Source: Sediminibacterium sp. UBA657
GTDB lineage: Bacteria > Bacteroidota > Bacteroidia > Chitinophagales > Chitinophagaceae
Assembly: GCA_002299885.1 (NCBI GenBank)
Contig: DBOB01000015.1
Location: forward strand, 5,713 to 69,712
DNA length: 64,000 nt
Direction: 5' to 3'
Position numbers and translations under genes: made by a program. A model generated the notes under the pieces. It made no database searches and was not told the origin of the DNA. It worked only from the letters and a program-made list of their open reading frames with translations. Of this stretch, positions 35,095-42,869 are shown in pieces; within the stretch, counting starts at the first letter, position 1, and every line of letters begins with the position of its first letter.

Positions 35095-35191
35095 AACCAA
35101 CATTAAAACCCTAATCACAATCTCTTAGTTTGTTGGTTGAGTGATTAGAATTATCAGAAAGTAAATAACTAAAACCTAATTACTGATAATT
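35095..35191 (+). ncRNA. Structured leader with interleaved stems (possible pseudoknot or switch)
   Basis: Three perfect stems occur in about 100 bases. Stem A pairs AACCAACA (35095-35102) with TGTTGGTT (35131-35138). Stem B pairs CTAATCAC (35111-35118) with GTGATTAG (35141-35148). A and B are interleaved, so they form a pseudoknot or exclude each other. Stem C pairs AATTATCAG (35149-35157) with CTGATAATT (35183-35191). The region lies between the ART-fold gene and the next small gene. It could be an RNA regulator, an attenuator or a separate small RNA; transcription is not shown. Confidence 0.5.
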
Positions 35192-35289
35192 TATTAAGAT
35201 GGTTAAAGTGGGTGAATCTAACTACCAATAATCAAGTGTTAGAAAATGAAACCTCTATAACCGTAGGTCAACAAACGGAAAAAAATAAT

Positions 35290-35598
35290 ATGAAAAAAAC
35301 AAAACACAGAGAACTCAAAGAAATCTACAAAGAATTAGATGAACATCCTGAAATATTAAGTTATGATATTTTAGACGCTGACGAAGTAACTGATATTATA
35401 GTTGGTGATATTAAAGATGTGAATTTTAGAGAACTAGTTAGAAAAAAAACAATTAAAAACAAAAAAGTATTTAAAGATGAATTGGAATTACCATATCATA
35501 AGTTATTTATGAATAATATATTACCATTCCTAGATTACGATATTGACATTTATGATGATATAATTAAAGGTTATCCAAATTATGAAGAAGAAAAATAA
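35290..35598 (+). CDS. Small acidic orphan protein
   Basis: From the ATG at 35290 the protein has 102 residues, is rich in Asp, Glu and Lys, and has no signal peptide or membrane segment (MKKTKHRELKEIYKELDEHP start; DYDIDIYDDIIKGYPNYEEE end). I do not recognise a family. A GTG at 35212 would extend it by 26 low-complexity residues. The ATG has the A-rich upstream tract usual for this organism, so I prefer it. It is 10 bases upstream of another orphan gene and likely cotranscribed with it. Confidence 0.55.
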   Translation: MKKTKHRELKEIYKELDEHPEILSYDILDADEVTDIIVGDIKDVNFRELVRKKTIKNKKVFKDELELPYHKLFMNNILPFLDYDIDIYDDIIKGYPNYEEEK

Positions 35599-35608
35599 AA
35601 ATTAAAAT

Positions 35609-35920
35609 ATGAGAAATATAAAAAGAGATATAAAATGGCAATGGGTATTAAGTTATATGAATGACTTGGGATATGATTTAATTGTTCCCGAAGATTTGAG
35701 AAACAAACAAAAAAATAAATATTGGTATTGTTTTAGTGATGATGATTATGTATTTACAAAAGATGGAAAAACAAAATGGTTGATACAAAATTTCAAAAGA
35801 TGGAACAAAGGCGAGTTTGACACCGTTCATATAAAAATGATGATGGATAATGGTTATACCTGTTGTACAGGAAGAAATGTTTATTCAATGCGTCAATTTA
35901 AAAATGATATTGGATATTAA
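35609..35920 (+). CDS. Small orphan protein rich in aromatic residues
   Basis: A 103-residue soluble protein with unusually many Trp, Tyr and Asp residues (IKWQWVLSYMNDLGYDLIVP, NKYWYCFSDDDYVFTKDG). It has three Cys (Cys66 region apart, two adjacent in YTCCTGRN). No family is recognised. It is 10 bases downstream of the preceding orphan gene, so the pair forms a small operon ending at the hairpin at 36038-36062. Confidence 0.6.
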   Translation: MRNIKRDIKWQWVLSYMNDLGYDLIVPEDLRNKQKNKYWYCFSDDDYVFTKDGKTKWLIQNFKRWNKGEFDTVHIKMMMDNGYTCCTGRNVYSMRQFKNDIGY

Positions 35921-36004
35921 ACTAAAATAAACACTGCTTATTAATTTTAATATTGCAAATGATATTTAATGGTTTATTTCAATTTCATTTTAGGTTCTTT
36001 GGTA

Positions 36005-36101
36005 ACATAGAAAGGAAAAATATATCAGATTTCCCCCTACCCCCACAAATATATTGGGGGTATTTTTTACCTATTTGAAAAATTTTGGTCATTTTCTATG
36101 T
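36005..36101 (+). other. Nested inverted repeats upstream of the Rep-like gene (origin or terminator)
   Basis: An outer 9-bp inverted repeat, ACATAGAAA (36005-36013) and TTTCTATGT (36093-36101), encloses a strong 8-bp hairpin, TACCCCCA (36038-36045) and TGGGGGTA (36055-36062), with loop CAAATATAT followed by six Ts. The inner hairpin alone would pass as a terminator for the preceding genes. The outer repeat and the position about 100 bases before a HUH Rep-like gene also fit a nick-site cruciform for rolling-circle replication. A further small inverted repeat, ACCAC/GTGGT, lies at about 36160-36180. Confidence 0.55.
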
Positions 36102-36204
36102 GTTTGTGACAATTCGTTAATACTTATTAAAAAGCGTGATAAAATAATTGAAGGATAAACCACCTATAAGCCAGTGGTGTATCTAAAAACTAAAGAAAGA
36201 AGTT

Positions 36205-36681
36205 ATGGTAAAAGAAAGAAGAATAAATGAAGAATATGGGAAATGGTTAGGGACATTTCATTGGGATGGATTTATAGTACTCAGATTTGGAATAAAAGTA
36301 ACTATGAATATGGTTAATACAATTTCAAAGAGAGTATTCAATAAATGTGAAGATATTATAGAAAGGATGGTATATATAGGTGAAAGAGATAAAGGGGACC
36401 CAACCAATTATCATATACACATCTTAGCTAAAACTTCACAATTAGAGGAAGTGAAAAGAAGGATAACAAAGATGAAGAATTTGAGTAATCCGTATATCGG
36501 AGAAGTAGATAGTAATATAGGTGCGGCAAACTATATCGCTAAACACTTCCAAACCCCTATCCCATTAGATAAAGCAAAATACCAAACTGCATACCAAAAG
36601 AGGTACAACTATGAAAATGTTTGGGATATAATAGAAAACGAAAAATTAATAAATAATGATAACTACAGAACCACTAATTGA
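36205..36681 (+). CDS. Minimal HUH endonuclease, Rep-like replication initiator
   Basis: A 158-residue protein with the three HUH-Rep motifs in order and at normal spacing. Motif 1 is the hydrophobic strand DGFIVLRFGI (21-30), motif 2 is YHIHIL with metal-binding H70 and H72, and motif 3 is NYIAKHF with candidate nucleophile Y110 and K113 (YxxK). This is the pattern of rolling-circle Rep proteins, without helicase or primase domains. It would nick one strand at an origin and stay bound through the Tyr. The next gene, AlpA-like, overlaps its end by 26 bases. I infer replication or mobilisation of the excised element; an IS200-like transposase is less likely because motif 3 is YxxK. Confidence 0.7.
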   Translation: MVKERRINEEYGKWLGTFHWDGFIVLRFGIKVTMNMVNTISKRVFNKCEDIIERMVYIGERDKGDPTNYHIHILAKTSQLEEVKRRITKMKNLSNPYIGEVDSNIGAANYIAKHFQTPIPLDKAKYQTAYQKRYNYENVWDIIENEKLINNDNYRTTN

Positions 36682-36853
36682 CATCCACCAACTTAGTAAA
36701 GAGATTGGTATAACCAAATTCGCCATATACTCTAAAAGAAGAAATAAGAAGTTTCCAGATGGTTTATTACTAAATGGAAGAAGAGTATTCAGAATAACAG
36801 AAATAGAGGAGTATTTCAAATCTATGAACATTAAAACCACTATTAGTATATGA
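36656..36853 (+). CDS. AlpA/MerR-type helix-turn-helix protein, probable excisionase
   Basis: A 65-residue winged-helix protein. LIDIHQLSKEIGITKFAIYS forms the helix-turn-helix, and FPDGLLLNGRRVFRITEIEEYFKS forms the wing and final helix, the layout of AlpA, Xis and helix_turn_helix_17 proteins. In integrative elements such proteins act as recombination directionality factors or integrase-gene regulators. Its start overlaps the Rep-like gene by 26 bases, and its stop overlaps the next start as ATGA. Confidence 0.75.
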   Translation: MITTEPLIDIHQLSKEIGITKFAIYSKRRNKKFPDGLLLNGRRVFRITEIEEYFKSMNIKTTISI

Positions 36854-37143
36854 TAAACTCCTACAAAAGCACAATTAAACAATTGAATACAATTAATCAA
36901 TTTATGAGCGATAATACTGAGACACTGTTCATCAATATAGAATTCTATACAGCATTAATGGATATTAGGGAGCGATTACAGAAGGAAATGGCGAATTACG
37001 AACTCCAACAAAGGAAAATAAATTCCCCATACGCTAAGGTGCTTAAAAAGAGGGAAACAGAAATGGAGAGGATTAGGAAGAAAGATGAGGAACGAAAGGA
37101 TGAAAGCATATTTGAAGAAGAACTTTCACTATGGTTTGATTAA
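36850..37143 (+). CDS. Small helical protein, unknown function
   Basis: A 97-residue protein, mostly charged helix (RLQKEMANYELQQRKIN, ETEMERIRKKDEERKDES), with coiled-coil character and no membrane segment. It starts within the ATGA overlap with the AlpA-like gene and is therefore translationally coupled to the Rep-AlpA unit. No family is recognised. Confidence 0.6.
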   Translation: MINSYKSTIKQLNTINQFMSDNTETLFINIEFYTALMDIRERLQKEMANYELQQRKINSPYAKVLKKRETEMERIRKKDEERKDESIFEEELSLWFD

Positions 37144-37151
37144 AATACAAA

Positions 37152-37187
37152 TGGGTATAAAGAATAACAATTTACTCTCTATACCCA
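37152..37187 (+). terminator. Possible terminator after the Rep-AlpA operon
   Basis: An 8-bp stem TGGGTATA (37152-37159) with TATACCCA (37180-37187) and a 20-base loop, eight bases past the last stop codon. The T-run after it (ATTTGTTTTA) is interrupted, so termination may be weak. Confidence 0.45.
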
Positions 37188-37245
37188 ATTTGTTTTACTT
37201 AATAACTCCTATTAAGTGGGTGAAACTTTGGAGGAAGTAATATCT

Positions 37246-37791
37246 CTATTTGATGATGATGAGTGGAGTTAATTCCGCTTTTAACTTCTCAAAATCTTCT
37301 TTACTCATCATTCCTAAATCAACTAAATCTTTAGCTTCTTTTAATTTAGCAATCGCCTCCTCTCTACTCATTCCCAATGATTTTAATTCTTTAGATGCAA
37401 AGGCTTCTTCTAAGTTAATATAATACTGAGGGCACATTCCACACATCCCCTTACTTACAACATACATTGAAAACCCTACTCTTTTAGTTCCACCAACATA
37501 GATTTTTTTAATAACTGTTGTATTACCGCTAATAGAGATATCCGATGGCTTAGGAACCATTAATGCATTACCCTCCTGAATAAATGCATAAGTTTTATTT
37601 GAAGATGGCATACCAATTTTCAATGTATCTCCAACTTTATAAGAGTGGCCATCTTTTCCAACATAGACATCACATTCTATATTTTCAAATGCTCCTTTTG
37701 ATATTGTTTTCATTTCTTCATAAGTAATTGTTTTCTGAGCAATTGCAGAAGAGGAAATTAAAATCAATAATGCAGCCACTAAATTTTTCAT
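37246..37791 (-). CDS. Secreted protein with C-terminal SHOCT domain
   Basis: A 181-residue protein with a signal peptide (MKNLVAALLILISSSAIAQ). The middle is beta-rich with two Cys pairs around SKGMCGMCPQYY. The last ~35 residues (about 145-178: EAKDLVDLGMMSKEDFEKLK) are a SHOCT oligomerisation motif. The same motif type closes the element's integrase. Its function is unknown. It is divergent from the serine recombinase gene. Confidence 0.7.
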   Translation of the reverse strand: MKNLVAALLILISSSAIAQKTITYEEMKTISKGAFENIECDVYVGKDGHSYKVGDTLKIGMPSSNKTYAFIQEGNALMVPKPSDISISGNTTVIKKIYVGGTKRVGFSMYVVSKGMCGMCPQYYINLEEAFASKELKSLGMSREEAIAKLKEAKDLVDLGMMSKEDFEKLKAELTPLIIIK

Positions 37792-37864
37792 ATTTTGAAT
37801 TTTTATAAAGTTAGCAATTCGTTTTCACATAGAGGTTTATCTCTATATGATTTTGAATTATCAG

Positions 37865-37890
37865 AGGGCAAACACATCTGTCTTTGCCCT
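37865..37890. promoter_or_regulatory. Hairpin between the SHOCT protein and serine recombinase genes
   Basis: AGGGCAAA (37865-37872) and TTTGCCCT (37883-37890) form a perfect 8-bp inverted repeat in the 189-base divergent intergenic region. A smaller one, ATAGAG/CTCTAT, lies about 30 bases to its left. They could be an operator or recombinase-binding site. Confidence 0.4.
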
Positions 37891-37980
37891 ACCCGATACC
37901 TCATAATAGACTGATTATCATGTATTTAGACTTGTTTTCGTGAGCGATTTTACTTAACTTTAGGTATAAAATCAGTAAAA

Positions 37981-38658
37981 ATGAGTAAAATAGTATCCTA
38001 CCTAAGATGTTCCACATCTTATCAGTTAGAAGGGCATAGCATAGATAACCAAAGATTGAAGATTAAGCAGTATTGCGAACTCCATAATTTGATTTTATCC
38101 GAAGAGATAGTGGATGAGGGGGTAAGTGGAAAAAACTCCAATCGTGAGGGTTATATGAGGTTATTAGAGATAGTTAAGAAGGGTGAATGTGATGGTGTGG
38201 TGGTATATTCCTTAAGCCGTTTCTCCCGTAACACTATGGACACCCTATCCTCCATTGAAAAAATGAACCAAAAAGGGATAACCTTCCATTCACTATCAGA
38301 AAGCATAGATACATCCTCACCCAATGGAAGGTTCTTTTTAACCATTTTAAGCTCACTATCTCAGTTGGAAAGGGAAATTACCTCACAAAGGGTTACAGAT
38401 GTTCTTAGGGGGTTAAAATCGACAAATAAACCCTATTCTAACGACCTATATGGATATGATAAGGTAGATGGGAAATTGGTAGAAAATGAGAAGGAATTGA
38501 AGATGCTTAGGAAAATCAGAAAACTACATAAAGATGGATTGAGTAGTAAAATGATTGCAAAATACCTCAATGAAAGAAACTACAAAACAAAGAGAGGTGG
38601 GAAGCAGTTCTATTGCTCTACTATCAGATATATTCTAAAATCAAAAGTTGAAAAATAA
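37981..38658 (+). CDS. Serine recombinase (resolvase/invertase family with short recombinase domain)
   Basis: A 225-residue serine recombinase. YLRCSTSYQ holds the nucleophile Ser11. GVSGKNSNREGY, then VVYSLSRFSRN and LERE follow in the normal order of the catalytic domain (to about residue 140). The C-terminal part (GYDKVDGKLVENEKELKMLR to YILK) matches the start of the Recombinase domain that binds DNA, but lacks the long zinc ribbon and coiled coil of large integrases. It may resolve dimers or invert DNA within the element. Having it alongside a tyrosine integrase is unusual. Confidence 0.9.
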   Translation: MSKIVSYLRCSTSYQLEGHSIDNQRLKIKQYCELHNLILSEEIVDEGVSGKNSNREGYMRLLEIVKKGECDGVVVYSLSRFSRNTMDTLSSIEKMNQKGITFHSLSESIDTSSPNGRFFLTILSSLSQLEREITSQRVTDVLRGLKSTNKPYSNDLYGYDKVDGKLVENEKELKMLRKIRKLHKDGLSSKMIAKYLNERNYKTKRGGKQFYCSTIRYILKSKVEK

Positions 38659-38708
38659 AATAAGAAATTAAATAATTGACATAATTTTAGATATAAAATT
38701 AATTCAAT

Positions 38709-39266
38709 ATGAAGAAGCTTATCACATTCATTTTTATCGTAGCTCTAATAATAACAAAAAGCAACATTTATGGACAGGAATTTTTAGGTATCAAAATTGA
38801 TGGAAAACTAAGCGAAGTTGTAGCAAAATTTAAATTGAAAGGATTTAAAGTTACACGACCCGATAATACAAATCCATTTTTATCAGGCAAAGCTGGAGTT
38901 AGCGTTGTTGATGTGTTAATCCTCTCATCACCAATCACTAAAACAGTTTATAAAATTGCTGTATACTTACCAAAACGAGATGATTGGGAAACAATAAAAT
39001 CTGAATATGAAGATTATCTAAATACCTTAACTGCTAAATATGGTACTCCAACTAATTCTTTTAACTTCTTTTCAGACCCATATAAAGAAGGAGAAGGTGA
39101 TGAAATGAATGCAATAGCAATGGAGAAATGTCATTATTCTGCTTATTGGGAAAATATGTCAATAAGTATTTCAGAATACAAACAAATTAATATTTCATAT
39201 GAGAATCCAAAGAATTTTACAATTAGAAATATTGAAGTAGCTAAATTAAAGAAAGATGCATTCTAA
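38709..39266 (+). CDS. Secreted protein of unknown function
   Basis: A 185-residue protein with a signal peptide (MKKLITFIFIVALIITKSNIYGQ). The body has FLGIKIDGKLSEVVAKFKLKGF, a pattern seen in Bacteroidota proteins that start with a small alpha/beta unit, then strand-rich segments. No enzyme motif is seen. It starts 50 bases after the serine recombinase gene and is convergent with the next gene (two bases between stops). Confidence 0.65.
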   Translation: MKKLITFIFIVALIITKSNIYGQEFLGIKIDGKLSEVVAKFKLKGFKVTRPDNTNPFLSGKAGVSVVDVLILSSPITKTVYKIAVYLPKRDDWETIKSEYEDYLNTLTAKYGTPTNSFNFFSDPYKEGEGDEMNAIAMEKCHYSAYWENMSISISEYKQINISYENPKNFTIRNIEVAKLKKDAF

Positions 39267-39268
39267 AT

Positions 39269-39685
39269 TTAGAATGCATTTGCAGCCTTATTCTCTTTGT
39301 CATATTCATATTCTACCATTGTCCAATCTGTATGAAATTTTAACATTGATGCTAAATCGATTGAACTTAGCTCTTTCCAAATTTTATGATTAGCTTCTGC
39401 TTTTAAAGGTTGACTCCATTTAATTATTGCTTTATATAAAATCGTAGTATTCTTTGATTTAAATTTTTCAATCAAATTTGTTAAAGCATCAGATTGTTTA
39501 TTTATTTCATAAACTACCATAGTGAACTCATCTTTCCACTTTACTAAGGCATACTTCTTTATTGTGTTTTCATAACCAGAGTTGAAATCCTGTTTGATTC
39601 GAAGTGCATTCTCCTCTAACTCCTGAGAAAATGAATTAAGAGTAAATAAGAAAAGAACTAAAATGGTAGTAAATAATTTTTTCAT
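39269..39685 (-). CDS. Small secreted protein, unknown
   Basis: A 138-residue protein with a signal peptide (MKKLFTTILVLFLFTLNSFSQ) and a mostly helical body (LRIKQDFNSGYENTIKKYAL, DALTNLIEKFKSKN). No family is recognised. It is the last of three leftward genes 39269-41111 that lie downstream of the integrase gene. Confidence 0.6.
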   Translation of the reverse strand: MKKLFTTILVLFLFTLNSFSQELEENALRIKQDFNSGYENTIKKYALVKWKDEFTMVVYEINKQSDALTNLIEKFKSKNTTILYKAIIKWSQPLKAEANHKIWKELSSIDLASMLKFHTDWTMVEYEYDKENKAANAF

Positions 39686-39703
39686 AAATTAATTTTTAAA
39701 TAA

Positions 39704-40192
39704 TTAAAATCTGTAGGAAATACCGTATTTAAAAGCAGCACCCGATTCATATAAGTTAAAGCCCGATGAAATCTTAACCTTCTCAAAGTAATAACTCAAT
39801 CCCAAAATCATTCCAATTTCTGATTTCGTTGGATAATCATCTCCGGGGTCGTAAGAGTAACTTCCTTTTGTTGGACTACTAACATTTACTTTATCGGTAG
39901 TAGAAGAAAGTAATAACCCTAAATCAGTATATAGTTCTTTATAAATTTTTATACCTCCCGACAATCCAACAACACTATTTACTGTTCTCCTATTAACTGA
40001 ATTGTTTCCATATGCTATTGGTGTGTATCCGTCTGACTTAGTGCTACTCGTCATTAAAACCATATTAAACCTTTTTATACCTACCTCAAACCCAATAGGT
40101 GTTTTCGAATCGCCAGTTAATCCTATACTCAATTGAGAATATGAATTATTAATAACTAATAAAAGAATTAATGAAAATAATATAGGTTTCAT
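39704..40192 (-). CDS. Small outer-membrane beta-barrel-like protein
   Basis: A 162-residue protein with a signal peptide (to about residue 19, NNSYSQ). Alternating strands rich in Gly and aromatic residues (LSIGLTGDSKTPIGFEVGIK, IGMILGLSYYF) end in ISYRF, a C-terminal Phe typical of outer-membrane barrels. It resembles small porin-like or OmpA-barrel proteins. Cargo of the element; role unknown. Confidence 0.65.
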   Translation of the reverse strand: MKPILFSLILLLVINNSYSQLSIGLTGDSKTPIGFEVGIKRFNMVLMTSSTKSDGYTPIAYGNNSVNRRTVNSVVGLSGGIKIYKELYTDLGLLLSSTTDKVNVSSPTKGSYSYDPGDDYPTKSEIGMILGLSYYFEKVKISSGFNLYESGAAFKYGISYRF

Positions 40193-40202
40193 ATATAAAA
40201 AA

Positions 40203-41111
40203 TTATTTGCTTATATAATAGCTTTCAATTAATCTATACTTCTTTTTCTTATTTGCATAAACATTTTTAATTGTTTTGAAATTATCTGATATACTAATGT
40301 GATAATTTTTTTCATACTCTTTTCCAGATGATGAACTGAATATGTAAAAATGATACCCATATTTACTAAAAGAGTAAGTTGGTGTTTTATCCTCATCATA
40401 TACGATTTTGATTTTCAATTCAGGATACTTTTTCTTAAAGTATTCTAAAAAAGAATCAACTTCGGATTTGTATAGTTTATTACTAACTTCGAATACTAAT
40501 CTTTTATCATCACCTTCAAATAAAAGTGTCTTTAATTCTACATCTAAGTTGCTTTTTAACAGTTGAGTATAATTAGTACTACTTTGATTAATATAATAGT
40601 AATTATTAATTTTCAAACTATCTAAAATTTTAGATTGATTTAAAAATTCTCCTAAATTCACATCCCACGAAGGAATTAGAATTTCAGGCCTCTTTTTTAT
40701 CTCTATGTCTAATTTTTTTTCACTAACTAACATCATATTATATTCATATAAAAAAAATATAGTTTTATTATCTATTGTATCAATTAAATAATTAGCAGTA
40801 TCGAATTTGCAACATATTTTTTGCCCATTCACATTTTCTTCAAAAGGAATAATAATAGCAGTATCATTCAGAATATACTTAAAATCTTTTTTATTGAATA
40901 AACTGTCAAAAGATTTAAAGCCAACAGTATCAATACTGAAATGATTCTCTGAAAAATTAATATTTGGCTTTTGGTCTAATGAGAAATTATAGATAAAAGG
41001 TGACAATGAATAAACTTTCCATTTTGAATCAGCAATAGTATTAGCTGAATTTTGACACGAAATACTAAACATTACAGCAATGATTAAATAGATATGTGAT
41101 AACTTTTTCAT
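40203..41111 (-). CDS. Lipoprotein of unknown function
   Basis: A 302-residue lipoprotein. The lipobox is FSISC with Cys19 after a hydrophobic leader (LIIAVMF). The rest is AT-rich-codon, hydrophilic sequence rich in Asn, Lys and Ser with no recognised domain. It is 10 bases upstream of the barrel-like gene, so the two probably function together at the cell surface. Confidence 0.65.
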   Translation of the reverse strand: MKKLSHIYLIIAVMFSISCQNSANTIADSKWKVYSLSPFIYNFSLDQKPNINFSENHFSIDTVGFKSFDSLFNKKDFKYILNDTAIIIPFEENVNGQKICCKFDTANYLIDTIDNKTIFFLYEYNMMLVSEKKLDIEIKKRPEILIPSWDVNLGEFLNQSKILDSLKINNYYYINQSSTNYTQLLKSNLDVELKTLLFEGDDKRLVFEVSNKLYKSEVDSFLEYFKKKYPELKIKIVYDEDKTPTYSFSKYGYHFYIFSSSSGKEYEKNYHISISDNFKTIKNVYANKKKKYRLIESYYISK

Positions 41112-41147
41112 AATAAATAAATTATATATGAAATTAGCTTTATTTAT

Positions 41148-42827
41148 TTAGATTCTTTTCAAAATCTCATTTCTTTTTTGCTGATACTCCTCATCAGTTA
41201 TCAAACCTGCATTATTCAATTCACTTAGTTCTATAAGTATTTCTTTAATTGACCTCTCAGAATCAGCTATAGGTTTAACTTCTTTAATTTTCTTTCCATT
41301 TTTTGGTCCAATAAATTCTCCTTTACCCATAAATGAACCCATAGTCTGAAACTCCTCTTTAACTTCATCTCTTAACGAATTCACATAATATTTAAACATC
41401 TTCTCATCACTATGCCCACTTATTTTTTTTATATCTATAGGTGAAATTTTTTCAGTTAAAGCAAAGTTGATGAAGGTTTTTCTTCCCATATGTGTATGTA
41501 AAACTTCATAAAGTTTCTTCTCATCTTCAGTTCCATCCTTATACCCACTTCCGCTCCTAACTTCAATATTCACCATATTACTCAAATCATCTTTAACTTC
41601 TAACCCTATCCTCTTTAACATTGAATTAGTGTTCGCATTAGAAAGGAACTTATCTCCAACAAATCGCGGAAATAGATAATGAGTATCTACCTTATTTCCA
41701 TCATTTCGTTTCCCATTTTTATCTTTTGAATATTTCATCCATATTGCCCTACTCATCTCATTCATAGGAATTGTAGTGGGCGCAGACGTTTTAATCCTAA
41801 TCAATTCAAAACAATCCTTAGCAAAATCAAAATCAGCTACTTTCAGATTTGCAGCATCCACATATGCTAAAGATGTTGAACAAAGGAAACAGAAGAAATC
41901 CTTTACCACCTCCATTGATGTATATTTCTTACAATGGGGTATTATTTCAATATTATCATCCTTATCATATTTCTTTTGATTAAACACATCTTCTACAAAG
42001 AAATACCTCTCTTCTTTCTTCTTAAATGTTTCACATTTAGGATTATACTCTCCATTTAAACTATAATGGAAATCAGTAAAATTATAAATGGATTGTAATT
42101 GTTTTGTAGTTAATGCTAATATTGTCTTCTTTGAAACTTCTTTAAGATTTGGTGAATCAAACCTCCCTAAATCAATGTTATGATAATCCATTTTTAATCC
42201 CCACTTTAAGAAGTTTCTGAAAGTAGAATTGTATTTGTTAACCGAAGAGTTAGCAAAAGAATGGTTCTTAATAGCCCATTCACCAAATTCTCTAAATAAG
42301 GTATACCTACTCCTTAATTCTTCAAATTGGATTGAGTTCTGCTTCTTTGCATTGAAAAAATCTCTCCACCTTTCCATAATTCTACTATTCTTCTCAAATG
42401 AGGTTATTTTCAAATTATCCCCCATATGAACCCTACCCCTCAAATGGTTAATATATTCATCAATAGTTTGAATAACGAAGAATCGGTTAATCTTACTTTC
42501 TACATCTGTATTATTAGATAAAACTGATTTATGGGACTTATATCTCTCCTTAACTAATTTTGCAGTGGGTACCTTCTTTAATAAAATTAATGATTGAATT
42601 ACCTCCTCAACATTCATCTTAAGTTGCTTAAGTTGATTGTTTTTTAACTGATGCTCCTTCTCCGCCTTTTTAATAGGGGTTAAATCATTATTTGAATTGA
42701 AATTCTTCTCATCTGTAATTTCTACCCCACAAAAGAAATCACATCTACTATCTCTATTGTAGGTATACCTTAATCGTATTCTACACCCCATAGGATTGGG
42801 TTTTGCATAAAACTTTAATGAAGACAT
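41148..42827 (-). CDS. Tyrosine recombinase (integrase) of the element
   Basis: A 559-residue tyrosine integrase. It has an arm-binding-like N-terminus, a SAM-like core-binding region (about 115-220), and a catalytic domain (about 235-490). Catalytic residues seen: Lys346, His446 and Arg449 (HTHMGRKT), His472 (SGHSDEKM) and Tyr481. The first Arg of the usual box is replaced (CSTSLAYVDAANL has Ala321), as reported for the IntDOT class of Bacteroidota. An unusual insertion (about 255-303) separates it from standard enzymes. A C-terminal SHOCT motif (525-557: ELNNAGLITDEEYQQKRNE) may aid oligomerisation. The start codon is 145 bases from attR. Confidence 0.93.
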   Translation of the reverse strand: MSSLKFYAKPNPMGCRIRLRYTYNRDSRCDFFCGVEITDEKNFNSNNDLTPIKKAEKEHQLKNNQLKQLKMNVEEVIQSLILLKKVPTAKLVKERYKSHKSVLSNNTDVESKINRFFVIQTIDEYINHLRGRVHMGDNLKITSFEKNSRIMERWRDFFNAKKQNSIQFEELRSRYTLFREFGEWAIKNHSFANSSVNKYNSTFRNFLKWGLKMDYHNIDLGRFDSPNLKEVSKKTILALTTKQLQSIYNFTDFHYSLNGEYNPKCETFKKKEERYFFVEDVFNQKKYDKDDNIEIIPHCKKYTSMEVVKDFFCFLCSTSLAYVDAANLKVADFDFAKDCFELIRIKTSAPTTIPMNEMSRAIWMKYSKDKNGKRNDGNKVDTHYLFPRFVGDKFLSNANTNSMLKRIGLEVKDDLSNMVNIEVRSGSGYKDGTEDEKKLYEVLHTHMGRKTFINFALTEKISPIDIKKISGHSDEKMFKYYVNSLRDEVKEEFQTMGSFMGKGEFIGPKNGKKIKEVKPIADSERSIKEILIELSELNNAGLITDEEYQQKRNEILKRI

Positions 42828-42869
42828 CTTTTATGATTTATACCCTAAAAATAAGGTTTAAAATTGTAA

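Noticed and set aside
34347..36204. Retron
   Set aside because: Structured RNA-like regions are present, but there is no reverse transcriptase motif (such as YADD) in any frame nearby.
36205..36681. IS200/IS605-type transposase
   Set aside because: H-x-H is present, but the Tyr motif is YxxK as in Rep proteins, and there are no IS200-type ends or TnpB gene nearby.
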